Shown piece after piece: positions 26,134 through 36,357 of a stretch of 64,000 nucleotides of DNA. Source of the DNA: Occallatibacter savannae (GTDB lineage Bacteria > Acidobacteriota > Terriglobia > Terriglobales > Acidobacteriaceae). Position numbers and translations under genes: made by a program. The notes under the pieces were generated by a model. The model was not told the origin of the DNA and searched no databases. It saw nothing but the letters and a program-made list of their open reading frames with translations. Every line of letters begins with the position of its first letter. Within the stretch, counting starts at the first letter, position 1. Location: assembly GCF_003131205.1 (NCBI RefSeq), contig NZ_QFFY01000006.1:62001-126000 (forward strand), read 5' to 3'.

Positions 26134-27324
26134 CTAGTGCAGCTTCTGCGCGCGGTAGTTCTGCAGCCACTCGACAAGTTCATCAGGGGGCAGCGCTCGG
26201 CTGAATAAATACCCCTGTACGCCATCGCATCCGCGCTCGCGGAGCATCCTGAGCTGCTCGTCGGTTTCGACACCTTCCGCGATGACTTCCATCTCGAGCT
26301 CGTGGCCCATCTCGATGATCTTTTCCACCATAACGAGATCGGCATGATTCGAATGCATGTGCATCACGAACGTTTTGTCGATTTTGAGCTCGATCGCTGG
26401 CACGTTCTGCAGCTGCTTCATCATGGAATAGCCAGTTCCGAAATCATCGATCGAAAGCTGGAAGTTGCGCATGCGCAGACGGGTCAGAACGTCGAGAGCG
26501 AGCGAGAACTCCATGAGGCCGGATTCGGTGATCTCCAGCACGATTCGCTCTGCAGGGAAGTCGTACTTGCGCGCTAGGTTCATGAAGATGTCGGGGAACT
26601 TGAGATCCCGCAGAGAGCTGACAGAGACGTTGATGGCAAGCCGCGGCAGGTGGCCGTTGATCCGGGAGAATTGCCGCACTTCATCAAGCGCGCGCTCGGC
26701 CGTGGCCCAGCAGAAGTTGTCCATGAGGCCGAGATTTTCGATGCGGGAGATGAAATTATCAGGGAAAACGAGGCCCAGCTGTGGATGGTTCCAGCGGGAG
26801 AGCGCTTCGACTCCAGTTACAACGCCTGTAGCGATATTGATCTGAGGCTGGTAGTAGAGAACGAACTCTTTGCGTTCGATCGCGCGGTAGAGATCCTCGT
26901 CGGGGATCTCGAGTTGCTCTTCTTTTTGGGGGCTGTCAGGTTTCTCGCCGGAAAAGTTCGCCGTGAGCATCTGCTGAAGCTGGGGAATGGGGAACGGCTT
27001 TTGGAGGTGACCAACCACCGTTAGCCCGAGAGATTGAGCCAGCTTTTTCGCGGTTTCGATGACCCGGATGTTGATGCCGCTCATCAGGATGATGCGAGCC
27101 TTGCACTGGCGCTCGCCCAGCAGGCGAAGGATCTCGATGCCGTCCATCTCCGGCATGACCAAGTCCAGAATGATGACCCCAGTTTCCGGACCGATGTGTC
27201 GGAAGAATTCGTCGGGTGTCCGGGTTACGGCGCACTGCAGCCCCATGGAGCCGGCCAGCCCGGAGACGATTTCGCCAACGACGCGGTCGTCGTCGATCAG
27301 CACGATCTTGTCAGTCGAGGACAT
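26134..27324 (-). CDS. REC-EAL response regulator, predicted c-di-GMP phosphodiesterase
   Basis: A receiver domain (about 5-125; VLIDDDRVVGEI, phosphorylation site in VIILDLVMPEMDG) followed by an EAL domain (about 145-390). EAL motifs include VTGVEALSRWNHP in place of the signature Glu-Ala-Leu region, IDDFGTGYS, LKIDKTF and AEGVET. These residues suggest a working c-di-GMP phosphodiesterase. The start at 27324 follows TGGAGA; an open frame extends to 27399. The kinase partner is not adjacent. It is divergent from glutamate dehydrogenase. Confidence 0.9.
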   Translation of the reverse strand: MSSTDKIVLIDDDRVVGEIVSGLAGSMGLQCAVTRTPDEFFRHIGPETGVIILDLVMPEMDGIEILRLLGERQCKARIILMSGINIRVIETAKKLAQSLGLTVVGHLQKPFPIPQLQQMLTANFSGEKPDSPQKEEQLEIPDEDLYRAIERKEFVLYYQPQINIATGVVTGVEALSRWNHPQLGLVFPDNFISRIENLGLMDNFCWATAERALDEVRQFSRINGHLPRLAINVSVSSLRDLKFPDIFMNLARKYDFPAERIVLEITESGLMEFSLALDVLTRLRMRNFQLSIDDFGTGYSMMKQLQNVPAIELKIDKTFVMHMHSNHADLVMVEKIIEMGHELEMEVIAEGVETDEQLRMLRERGCDGVQGYLFSRALPPDELVEWLQNYRAQKLH

Positions 27325-27692
27325 CCGGTCTCCAGGAGAGTCGGGAAGGGCATCTTCCGCAGCGGTGGCGACGGAGCAAACTGGTCTGGAGACGTGCATG
27401 GGACTCAGGTTGAGTGTAGCCCAGCCTTTGTGTGAGCACGGTACCTTCCTCCAGCTGCTCGGTTACCAACGTTGTAGGGCAATAACCATCTTACCGTCAG
27501 CGGATTACATCGAAATATCTGTATGCGAGACAGATGTTCCGCTCGTACCCAGAGAATCACCCGGACCGGAATGGATGGAGATCTGGTCTGGGTCCTCGTC
27601 CCTTCGCAACCCACCTGACAGCCAGAACGGCACCATCGGGGGTTGAGCATTCCGGGCGAGTACCCGGGGTTCCCATCGTGGTTCGCTGCGGC

Positions 27693-27725
27693 TTGACGAC
27701 CCTATGCTGTGAGCCTAGACTCACA
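27693..27725 (+). promoter_or_regulatory. Predicted promoter and overlapping palindrome upstream of glutamate dehydrogenase
   Basis: TTGACG (27693-27698) and TAGACT (27716-27721) are separated by 17 bases, a good sigma-70 pattern. A dyad TGTGAG-6-CTCACA (27708-27725) covers the -10 element, as an operator would. The start codon is about 145 bases downstream. This is a sequence match only. Confidence 0.45.
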
Positions 27726-27870
27726 AAGGTTTGGGCAGAGATCGGCAATTTCCTGCGCCCAGAGATCGCTGACTGAGGCGCCGAAGCCGCCCAAGAAGGT
27801 TGCGGTTTGCGTAACCGGGAATGGCCCGATGCGTCTATGAGATTGCAACGGGGAAAGAATTGGAGAGAGT

Positions 27871-29148
<1,278 letters not shown>

Positions 29149-29165
29149 TGAATTGGCAGCGAAAG

Positions 29166-29191
29166 ACGGGTCGCTTCGGCGGCCCGTTTTT
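29166..29191 (+). terminator. Rho-independent terminator of glutamate dehydrogenase
   Basis: A 9-base stem (ACGGGTCGC / GCGGCCCGT, one G-T pair) with a TTCG tetraloop is followed by TTTTT. It begins 18 bases after the stop codon. Confidence 0.9.
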
Positions 29192-29255
29192 ATCTTTGCG
29201 AGTCCAGTCCACCCCACGAGAAGTGCGCGATGAATGAGGCATAGAATTGACGTCG

Positions 29256-29564
29256 ATGGGCGAAGCGGACTTCGTAGCGTATGTCGGCATTCCTGACATC
29301 CACGATGGCACGATATTACGAGTCTCGATCAAGGGCAGTACGGCTGAAGTCGTGATTGAAGGCTACAGCGGGTGTGAGCATTCGATCGTGTTCCAAGGTA
29401 TACGTAAAGTCGAAATGAAAGAGCCGGAAGGGATGCTGCTCTATTCGCTTTCTGAGATGCAAGCGGAGGCGCCCTTCAGGGAATTCGTCTTCACGAGCAA
29501 TAACGAGGACGATGATAAGTACCTTAGCGTGACAGCGGTGGACTTTCGCATCCGCTCAAGTTAA
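29256..29564 (+). CDS. Small acidic hypothetical protein
   Basis: A 102-residue cytoplasmic-looking protein with alternating hydrophobic strands (ILRVSIKGSTAEVVIEGYSG) and an acidic C-terminal half. ATG at 29256 is preferred; a TTG at 29247 is also in frame. I do not recognise the family. It could be a small beta-rich domain protein of the kind found next to toxins as immunity proteins, but no toxin is nearby. Confidence 0.6.
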   Translation: MGEADFVAYVGIPDIHDGTILRVSIKGSTAEVVIEGYSGCEHSIVFQGIRKVEMKEPEGMLLYSLSEMQAEAPFREFVFTSNNEDDDKYLSVTAVDFRIRSS

Positions 29565-29577
29565 TTCAAGGTTTGGT

Positions 29578-30963
29578 CTACGAAACAGCGGCCCCGACGT
29601 AGTCGCAAATCAGCACCGTCAGGTCGTCGTCCTGGGATTTGGCCCAGCGCTGCACTGCGCTCAGAAGATGGTCAACGGCTCCGGAGGGCGTGAGATGCCG
29701 TGTATCTTTCAGCGCCGTTGAGAGCGATGCATCTCCGAACAACTGGCCTGCGTCGTTGCGTGCTTCCACGATGCCGTCGGTGTAGAGCAGGAGACGATCG
29801 CCTGGTTGAAGCGGTAAAGATTTGCTTTCGTAGGTTGCGTTCTCGATCGCAGCCAGCAGCAAACCGTTCTCCGCGACCTCTGTTACGTTTCCGTCGCGCA
29901 GCAGAAGCATGGCCGGATGCCCGGCGGCGGAGTAGTGCAGCGCTTTTGATTGCGCATCGAGGTACACGTATGCAGCCGTAACGTACTGGCCTTGCGTATT
30001 TCCGCACAGGGAGGAATTCATCCCGCGCAGCAGCGCAGCCGGATCAGAAGCGTGATCGCGCTGTGATGTGGCGGCCATTTTGACCATGGAGGCTATGAGC
30101 GCAGCCGGAACGCCGTGACCCGAGACGTCGGCAATCAGAAGCCCGGCCTGCTGATCGTCGGCAATGAGGAAGTCGTAGAGGTCTCCGGCGACTGAGGTCA
30201 TGGGCACATACTTTGCGGCCACTCGGAATGATTGTGACGGCGGAAACGACGAAGGCAGAATCGAGAGCTGGATGCGGCGTGCCAGGTCGAGTTCCTGTTG
30301 GAGTTCGCTGTATTCGCGATCCCGTTGCAGCGTGCGACGAGCGGCGACATAGCCGAGGCAAGCGAGCAGCACGGCAAAACCGTACGGCTCCACCCGTGCG
30401 TAGTGGCTGAGGTTATCGATCAGCGCGAGAAGGATGAAGGTGAGAAGGCCGATACCGATAACCCTGGATTCGCGGTCGTGGATCATGCGGTGCGACCATC
30501 GGACGGCCATGACCGCAAGCGAAAAGATCACCACCGCGTTATTGATGTGGTGGAAGATGGGTCGCGGACCAACTACGAGGGCTGCGACGGCCAGTGCAAT
30601 AAAGATGGAGAGGAAGACGAGAAGATTCTTGCTCAGCCGGCCCAGAAACCCGGCGTACTTGAAAAAGATCCATGCCGGCACAGGCACCAGGTAGTCCACC
30701 GCAGCCCGAATCCGGTGCACCGCCTCGCTGGGCGCTTCGGAGATGCCCAGCAACTCGGAATTCATCCAGAGTCGAATGCCATAGAGGTGCGCAAACCAGG
30801 CGAGCGAAAGAAGCAGCCCATCCGGCTTGCGGCGGATCACACACAGCCCGATGAGGATGATGGTGACCGTATTGAATGCCGCGCCAAGGAACAGAAAAGG
30901 TTCGTCGTGGTGAAACGCGCGGAGGACCGCTCCAGCCGTCAATTGTGTTTCGAGCACGAGCAC
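29578..30963 (-). CDS. Membrane-anchored SpoIIE-type serine phosphatase
   Basis: The N-terminal third has about six hydrophobic segments. A coiled region follows (LQRDREYSELQQELDLARRI) leading into the PP2C-like SpoIIE domain (YVPMTSVAGDLYDF, LLIADVSGHGVPAALIASM, LLLYTDGIVEARN, DDDLTVLIC). Such proteins dephosphorylate anti-sigma-antagonist proteins; a STAS antagonist gene lies at 44.8 kb, but pairing is unproved. The open frame reaches 31461, but that part overlaps the NUDIX gene on the other strand. I chose the GTG at 30963 (another at 30957), so the start is uncertain. Confidence 0.82.
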   Translation of the reverse strand: MLVLETQLTAGAVLRAFHHDEPFLFLGAAFNTVTIILIGLCVIRRKPDGLLLSLAWFAHLYGIRLWMNSELLGISEAPSEAVHRIRAAVDYLVPVPAWIFFKYAGFLGRLSKNLLVFLSIFIALAVAALVVGPRPIFHHINNAVVIFSLAVMAVRWSHRMIHDRESRVIGIGLLTFILLALIDNLSHYARVEPYGFAVLLACLGYVAARRTLQRDREYSELQQELDLARRIQLSILPSSFPPSQSFRVAAKYVPMTSVAGDLYDFLIADDQQAGLLIADVSGHGVPAALIASMVKMAATSQRDHASDPAALLRGMNSSLCGNTQGQYVTAAYVYLDAQSKALHYSAAGHPAMLLLRDGNVTEVAENGLLLAAIENATYESKSLPLQPGDRLLLYTDGIVEARNDAGQLFGDASLSTALKDTRHLTPSGAVDHLLSAVQRWAKSQDDDLTVLICDYVGAAVS

Positions 30964-31005
30964 TGCACAGATGGTAAACGACTGCCTGAACCTATACTGG
31001 CTGCC

Positions 31006-31482
31006 ATGGCGAAGCGAAGCGCGGGTTTGCTGATGTTCAGGAAGAAGGGTGCAGAACTTGAGGTGTTTCTGGTGCATCCGGGAGGGCCGTTCTGGGCGGC
31101 GAAGGATGCGGGGGCGTGGACGGTGCCCAAGGGTGAGTATATAGAGGGAGAAAAACCGCTTGAGGCTGCGAAGCGGGAGTTCACGGAGGAGACCGGGTTT
31201 GCCGCGGAAGGTGAGTTCATCGACTTGGGCACCGTTCGGCAGACCAGCGGCAAGCTTGTGAATGCATGGGCGTTTGAGGGCGATTGCGATCCGGAGATGC
31301 TGGTGAGCAACTTGTGCGAGATTGAGTGGCCGCCGCGCTCGGGCAAGAAGAAGGAGATTCCAGAGGTGGACCGGGGGGCCTGGTTCACCCTGGGCCAGGC
31401 CCGGCAGAAGATTCTGAGCAGCCAAGTTGGATTTTTGGACGTGCTGGAGAAAAAGGTTCATTCCGGAGCAATCCGGGAATAG
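31006..31482 (+). CDS. NUDIX hydrolase
   Basis: A 158-residue NUDIX-fold protein. The NUDIX box G-x5-E-x7-REFTEETGF is complete at about residues 45-67. The N-terminal SAGLLMFRKKGAELEVFLVHPGG is typical of the family that hydrolyses nucleoside-diphosphate derivatives such as dinucleoside polyphosphates or oxidised nucleotides. The exact substrate is unknown. It is divergent from the phosphatase, with the start codons about 40 bases apart, so the promoters must overlap. Confidence 0.92.
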   Translation: MAKRSAGLLMFRKKGAELEVFLVHPGGPFWAAKDAGAWTVPKGEYIEGEKPLEAAKREFTEETGFAAEGEFIDLGTVRQTSGKLVNAWAFEGDCDPEMLVSNLCEIEWPPRSGKKKEIPEVDRGAWFTLGQARQKILSSQVGFLDVLEKKVHSGAIRE

Positions 31483-31647
31483 GGCGGGGATTCATGGATT
31501 GTTGGTTTGAGAGGCTATAGCAATGAGGGCTATAGTTGTAGTGATGCTGGTTCCCAGGCATCCCTGTGCGCGGTGGCGGTTACACTCGTGTCTGAGGCTG
31601 ACCGAAGGAGCGCACGCCGAAGCATCCGAAAGACTTAGAGCAGAGAC

Positions 31648-32292
31648 TTGAATCTCCCGAATTCCATTACGTTGAGTAGGATTGCGATGATCCCGCTCTT
31701 CCTGTGGATACTGTCGCCGCACTTTCCGTGGCGTCAGCCTTACGGCGAGGCTGAGGTCATGGCGGCCATTCTGTTCGTTCTGGCATCAATCACCGACGGG
31801 TTGGACGGTTACCTGGCGCGCAAACGGGCTCAGATCACGACCATGGGAATGCTGCTCGATCCCATCGCGGACAAGATCATGGTGACGGCTGCGCTGATCC
31901 AACTGGTGGCTTATGTGCCTCAGGTGGTCAAGGTCTGGATCGTGGTGGTGATCATCGCGCGGGAGTTCCTGATTTCGGGGTTGCGGTCGATTGCCTCCGC
32001 CGAAGGGTTCACCATTCAGGCCAGCGATCTGGGCAAGCTCAAGACCGTGGTCCAGATTGTCTCGGTAGTTTCGGCGATTCTGGCGCATCGGTGGTACCAG
32101 TGGCAGTTTGGCGTGGTGGTGATCCCGGTGGAGTGGATTGCCATCGCGGCGATCTACTTTACGGTGCTGGTGTCGACCATTTCGGCGGTCGACTACTTCA
32201 TCGGGTTCTGGAAACAGATTGACGGCGCGTCCAAGAACCGCCGGCAAGGATATATCTTGTCGCGGCAGAAGGGCGTGAGCACAACGCGCTAG
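31648..32292 (+). CDS. pgsA: CDP-diacylglycerol-glycerol-3-phosphate 3-phosphatidyltransferase
   Basis: Inner-membrane enzyme making phosphatidylglycerophosphate, the precursor of phosphatidylglycerol. The CDP-alcohol phosphatidyltransferase motif D-G-x2-A-R-x8-G-x3-D-x3-D is intact within ITDGLDGYLARKRAQ and MLLDPIADK. Several hydrophobic helices are visible across its 214 residues. The start appears to be TTG at 31648 because the protein begins at the conserved MNLPNSITLSRI segment. Confidence 0.95.
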   Translation: MNLPNSITLSRIAMIPLFLWILSPHFPWRQPYGEAEVMAAILFVLASITDGLDGYLARKRAQITTMGMLLDPIADKIMVTAALIQLVAYVPQVVKVWIVVVIIAREFLISGLRSIASAEGFTIQASDLGKLKTVVQIVSVVSAILAHRWYQWQFGVVVIPVEWIAIAAIYFTVLVSTISAVDYFIGFWKQIDGASKNRRQGYILSRQKGVSTTR

Positions 32293-32302
32293 AGCACGTT
32301 GT

Positions 32303-32336
32303 GCAGTTTTCAGTTGTCAGTCTTCAGTTCTCAATT
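32303..32336. repeat. TTCAGT-word repeat
   Basis: The words CAGTTTTCAGTTGTCAG and TCTTCAGTTCTCA follow one another just downstream of pgsA. Same style as the arrays near 15.6, 36.3 and 54.4 kb. Function unknown. Confidence 0.4.
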
Positions 32337-32414
32337 TCAAAACCGTGCAGCATCCTGGCTTTCGCCTTAGCCGGTTTTACCGCTGCGGTACCGATCAATT
32401 TCGAAGAGCTTCCT

Positions 32415-33509
32415 CTAGGGGCGACTCTTGAGGGCGGCGGGATCTAGCCGGCCGATGCGGCCTTTGGGGCCGACCACGTAGGGCAGCGAGAGGGCATTCC
32501 AGTTGCGGTCGGCGTCTGCGGGTTCGTGGAGCGCGGGATCGGGATGTACGGGATGCCAGTTGCGGCCGTCGTCAGTGGAGCTGTCGGTGCCGTTTGGACC
32601 AACAGTGATCCAGATCTTGGTGGCCGGATCGAAGGCTACGGAGGAGCGGTAACCGTGAGGTGGGGTGCTGGCGAGGCTCCAATGATCACCGTCTGTCGTG
32701 TAGACCGCGCTTTTTCCGATCCGATCTGGCTCCTTGTAGTTCCCACCAACTGCAATTCCAACAGAACCATCTCTGAACTTTATAGAGAAGATGCCCGCTG
32801 AGTTGATCTTCTCAAATCCGGCAATATCCGACACAGTAAGGCTCTGTCTCTCAGGTTCTCCGCCATTGAAGTGCTTGTAGTGGAAGATCCGCGGACCGGA
32901 TGAGCCTCCGGTGGCGAACCAGACTTCTCGCGGTTCACCGTCTTTCTGACGGAAGGGACCGAGCGCAAGTGAGGAATTGCTTGCTGCAAACGCTCCTTCG
33001 CCCGGCTTGGCTTTCCAATCTGCGTCTTCGCCTTGTTCCAGGAAATTGTTCCAGTAGCTGGTCGACTCCGCAAAGTACAGAAATCCATCGACTGGGTCAC
33101 CCGCAAGAAATCCATCAGCCGGTGTCCACATTTGGATCGCGTCCCAGAAGCCGTCCTTATCAGGGTTCTTGAAGAGCAGCTTCCAGGTATGACAGCCGTC
33201 GGTGGTTTTGTAGAGGCGAGACTGGTCGCCGGGGCCGGAGGACATGACGATGGCGGTGTTGGCGTCGAAGGCCTGGATGCCGCGGAAGTCGAGCTTCTCT
33301 GCGCCGGGCGGAATGGAGCATGTTTGCCAGACGTATCCGCCGTCTTCGGTGCGGAGGACGGTGCCGTTGGTTCCGCTTGCCCAGGCGACTCCGTTGCCGA
33401 CGTTGTGGATTCCGCGCAGGTCGGCGTTGGTGTTGGACGTCTGCAATGTAAATTGCGCCGAGGCTGCGGAGGTGATGCTGAGGAGAGCGGCGAGGAGCGC
33501 GAGGCGCAT
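32415..33509 (-). CDS. Exported YCF48-like beta-propeller protein
   Basis: A signal peptide (MRLALLAALLSITSAASAQ) is followed by repeated beta-propeller blades with the Y/W-K-T-T/E-D-G-x-x-W pattern: LRTEDGGYVWQTC, YKTTDGCHTWKLL, VYTTDGDHWSLAS, SSTDDGRNWHPVH. This is the layout of YCF48/sialidase-like propellers (364 residues). Plant and cyanobacterial YCF48 helps assemble photosystem II, which does not apply here; in heterotrophs the role is unknown. It is followed on the same strand by another exported protein. Confidence 0.82.
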   Translation of the reverse strand: MRLALLAALLSITSAASAQFTLQTSNTNADLRGIHNVGNGVAWASGTNGTVLRTEDGGYVWQTCSIPPGAEKLDFRGIQAFDANTAIVMSSGPGDQSRLYKTTDGCHTWKLLFKNPDKDGFWDAIQMWTPADGFLAGDPVDGFLYFAESTSYWNNFLEQGEDADWKAKPGEGAFAASNSSLALGPFRQKDGEPREVWFATGGSSGPRIFHYKHFNGGEPERQSLTVSDIAGFEKINSAGIFSIKFRDGSVGIAVGGNYKEPDRIGKSAVYTTDGDHWSLASTPPHGYRSSVAFDPATKIWITVGPNGTDSSTDDGRNWHPVHPDPALHEPADADRNWNALSLPYVVGPKGRIGRLDPAALKSRP

Positions 33510-33552
33510 GAGAGCTAGTTTAGCGGTTCAGAGAACAGAGAACAGCGCTCTG

Positions 33553-34218
33553 CTATTGAGGCTCGGGCTTGTGGCGCAGCTTACGGACAGCCTGCGGGAA
33601 GAACTCGCGAAATGTGTTCGACAGAGCACGGACTCCAAAGCCCTCGGCGGTGCGGAGGACGGCATGCTGCCAATCGGCTTCGCTTGGCGCTCGCCACGTG
33701 TTCGAAAGCGCATTGTTGCCAAAGGTGGCTGCGTAGCGCGCGTAGGCGAGGTGCCGCTCGCCGTCGGCTCCGTAGGCGCGGAACGTCAGGTCGACAACGT
33801 TCCTGACGCGCGAGCCAAACGGGGCGCGGTTGACGGAGAAGTAGCGAGGATCTTCTTTCCATGCGGCTCCAAGCGCGGCTTCCATGGCGTTGCCGGTGGA
33901 GATGCCGGTGAGGCGCATGCCATATCGCTTGCCGAAGCCTTCCCAGTGCGGTCCGTATTCAGACGGCGTGTCAACCGCGGTTCCAAGCGCGGACGAGAAG
34001 ATGCCTCCGACGAGGCTGGTGCCGCCGATGGTCGACCGCACGAACCACTCGAGTCTCTCCTCCGACGTGATGGGATGGTAGTCGATCGGATAGCGGCTGG
34101 CGCGGTGCGTGCTGTCTTCTGTTAGAGACGGCTGAGCGGCAGCAAGGCACGCCAGCGACAAGAAGAGTGCCAGCGTGAGGATGAGTCGGCGCAATGAGCG
34201 ATCGGTTGATAGTTGCAA
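33553..34218 (-). CDS. Exported hypothetical protein
   Basis: The product (221 residues) has an N-terminal hydrophobic leader ending near CLAAAQ. The mature part contains WFVRSTIGGTSLVGGIFSSA, FGKRYGMRLTGISTGNAMEA and WKEDPRYF, a pattern I associate with acidobacterial exported proteins of unknown function. No catalytic motif is seen. It lies between the lysine-rich protein and the propeller protein on the same strand. Confidence 0.72.
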   Translation of the reverse strand: MQLSTDRSLRRLILTLALFLSLACLAAAQPSLTEDSTHRASRYPIDYHPITSEERLEWFVRSTIGGTSLVGGIFSSALGTAVDTPSEYGPHWEGFGKRYGMRLTGISTGNAMEAALGAAWKEDPRYFSVNRAPFGSRVRNVVDLTFRAYGADGERHLAYARYAATFGNNALSNTWRAPSEADWQHAVLRTAEGFGVRALSNTFREFFPQAVRKLRHKPEPQ

Positions 34219-34244
34219 TGCTTTGGCGGTCTGCAGCGAAGGTC

Positions 34245-34724
34245 TTAGTCCTTACGCTTCGATGCGCGTTTTCGCGCTTTGGCCGCGGCGGGCGTGTTTT
34301 TGACGAACTGTTTCCCTCGGCGGGAACCTGCAGTCTTCTTGCGGTCGGTGGATTTGCGCTCGCTTGGTGAGAGTTCCTTCCATGCCTTATCGGGCAGATA
34401 GCGATGAGTGGTTTTGCCGCGTGTCGCTTTCTTGCCATCGGAGGTATGCCACCTTTCATCGCCCCAGGATTTCAGCGATCTCTGCGCTTTGCTGCGGCCA
34501 TTCTTAAAACCGCCGCCTTCAGCTTTGTACTCATTGGTGACGAGCTGGGCTTTGCGGGCGCTCCATTGTCCGGGGCGACCACCTTTGCTGCCGGCGACTA
34601 CCTTCTTCTTGATCCGTTCGCGCAGCTCGGGTTTCGTGTAGTTCGCGGAGCTGGAGCTTTTCTTCGCAGACTTCTTCGAGCTCTTCTTTGCCGGCTTCTT
34701 CGCGGCGGACTTCTTTGTGGCCAA
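34245..34724 (-). CDS. Lys-rich DUF5872-like, histone H1-like basic protein
   Basis: A 159-residue, very basic protein. The N-terminal tail (1-28) is almost entirely Lys, Ala and Ser (KKSAAKKPAKKSSKKSAKK), like bacterial histone-H1-like tails. The central part (about 80-145) resembles the DUF5872 module: KSWGDERWHTSDG, THRYLPDKAWKELSPSER and AGSRRGKQFVKNTP. I infer nucleic-acid binding from charge, not from a known activity. It stands at the head of a leftward group of three genes. Confidence 0.78.
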   Translation of the reverse strand: MATKKSAAKKPAKKSSKKSAKKSSSSANYTKPELRERIKKKVVAGSKGGRPGQWSARKAQLVTNEYKAEGGGFKNGRSKAQRSLKSWGDERWHTSDGKKATRGKTTHRYLPDKAWKELSPSERKSTDRKKTAGSRRGKQFVKNTPAAAKARKRASKRKD

Positions 34725-34990
34725 GGTCGCTTCTCCTGTAGAGAAGAGAGATGCGTGGTACGGCTGTGGGGCAGGCTTCAGGATTCACTGGATCGAACCG
34801 GATCGCTCACTTTGTTGCGCAGGGTGAATTCAGACTCTTGGGGCTAGCGACGGCCGACTTTTTGCGGGATCGGCACCGCCGACGCTCAGCAGGAAAACAA
34901 GGAACTTAGCGCGGCCGGTCCGCGTAGTAGATGTCAAGGCTCAGTTCGGGATTCGAAGACGGCTTTCTCGAGCATGAGGGTTGGACGACG

Positions 34991-36244
34991 ATGCAGAATT
35001 TCGGCGACACACTCCACGAGGTGTTTCGTGCCATCGCGGCGAACAAACTGCGGAGCTTCCTGACGATGTTCGGCATTGCCTGGGGCGTTGGATCGCTGCT
35101 GGTGCTCGTCGGCCTCGGCGAGGGATTTCGTTCAGGACAGCATCGCAATCTGGCACGGCTTGGCAATGATGTCGTGATGATGTTCAACGGGACGATTCCC
35201 GCGATCGCAAACCAGCACACGGGAATGCGTCCTTACCAGCTGACGGTTGGCGACCTGGAGGAGTTGAAGAAACTACCCGAGCTGCGCGGCATTACGGCTG
35301 AACTTACCCGGAACGATCTTTACGAGGTGAGTCCGTACAGCAATACTTCGAGCCATGTTGTGGGCGTGTATCCGAACTATCCGATTGTGCGCTTCATTCC
35401 GATGGCGCAGGGACGATTCATCGATGAAGCGGACGTGACGGAACGCAGGCACGTGGCAGTGCTGGGCTCGAAGGCAGCGACGCTGCTTTTCAATGGCCGG
35501 ATGATGCTGGGCGAAACGATCACGATTAACGGCACGGCGTTCAAGATCGTCGGCGCGGTGGAGAAGATCGCCGTCGGCAATATGGACTACGACGATCAGA
35601 AGGTCTATCTGCCGATCTCGACGATGATGGAGTTGTTCCCGCTGAAGGGTGAAAACATCGCACAAGATGCGCTGGGCTCAATCCAATATCAACCCGTGAA
35701 GAAGGGCGATGCGACCGAGGCTGTGGCGGCAGTGCATCGGGTGATTGCGAAGCGGCATGGCTTCGACGTTGCGATGAAGGACGCATTCAACGAGTTCGAC
35801 ACCGTGAAGGAGATGAAGATGATCGGCGCCATCTTCACGGCGATGGACGTGTTTCTGGGCGGTGTGGGCGTTGTTACGCTCGGGCTTGGCGCGGTGGGCA
35901 TCATCAACATCATGCTGGTGTCCGTGACGGAGCGGACCAGCGAGATCGGCCTGCGGAAAGCGCTCGGCGCGACCAAGAAGAGCATCCTGGGGCAGTTCTT
36001 CTGGGAGGGCTTGTTGCTTACGGGTGTGAGCGGCGGTCTGGGCATTGTGGGCTCCGCGGGGTTGATGAAGCTGCTTAATTTCATGCTGACCGGAAAGATG
36101 CCGGGTTGGGATCCGCCGCGGCTCGTGCCGTGGTCAGCGGCGCTTGCGATGATTTGCCTCATGCTCAGCGGGATCGCGGCCGGGCTTTATCCAGCGAGCA
36201 AGGCGGCGGCGCTGGATCCGGTGGAGGCGCTGAGAAGGGAATGA
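34991..36244 (+). CDS. ABC transporter permease, MacB/FtsX type
   Basis: An inner-membrane permease with one helix near the N-terminus (LRSFLTMFGIAWGVGSLLVL), a periplasmic MacB-like domain (about 50-275) and three C-terminal FtsX helices, including ERTSEIGLRKALGATKKSIL. The 417-residue start at 34991 is preferred; the frame is open back to 34931. A second permease of the same type follows. No ATP-binding subunit lies in the window, so the ATPase must be encoded elsewhere. Confidence 0.87.
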   Translation: MQNFGDTLHEVFRAIAANKLRSFLTMFGIAWGVGSLLVLVGLGEGFRSGQHRNLARLGNDVVMMFNGTIPAIANQHTGMRPYQLTVGDLEELKKLPELRGITAELTRNDLYEVSPYSNTSSHVVGVYPNYPIVRFIPMAQGRFIDEADVTERRHVAVLGSKAATLLFNGRMMLGETITINGTAFKIVGAVEKIAVGNMDYDDQKVYLPISTMMELFPLKGENIAQDALGSIQYQPVKKGDATEAVAAVHRVIAKRHGFDVAMKDAFNEFDTVKEMKMIGAIFTAMDVFLGGVGVVTLGLGAVGIINIMLVSVTERTSEIGLRKALGATKKSILGQFFWEGLLLTGVSGGLGIVGSAGLMKLLNFMLTGKMPGWDPPRLVPWSAALAMICLMLSGIAAGLYPASKAAALDPVEALRRE

Positions 36245-36248
36245 AAAG

Positions 36249-36348
36249 CAGCTTTCAGCCATCAGCTTTCAGCTCTCAGCGTTGGGTGTGCAATTGAGGG
36301 CCGGCGTGAAAAGGCGGCTGAAGGCTGATAGCTGACGGCTGAAAGCTG
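36249..36348. repeat. Long inverted repeat of CAGCTTTCAGC words between permease genes
   Basis: The left arm (36249-36280) is made of CAGCTTTCAGC, TCAGCTTTCAGC and TCTCAGC. The right arm (36317-36348) is its imperfect reverse complement (GCTGAAGGCTGATAGCTG, CGGCTGAAAGCTG). An RNA from the region could fold into a stem of about 32 pairs with a loop of 36 bases. It fills almost the whole gap between the two permease genes and could limit read-through or affect message stability. Confidence 0.7.
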
Positions 36349-36357
36349 GGGTGACAC

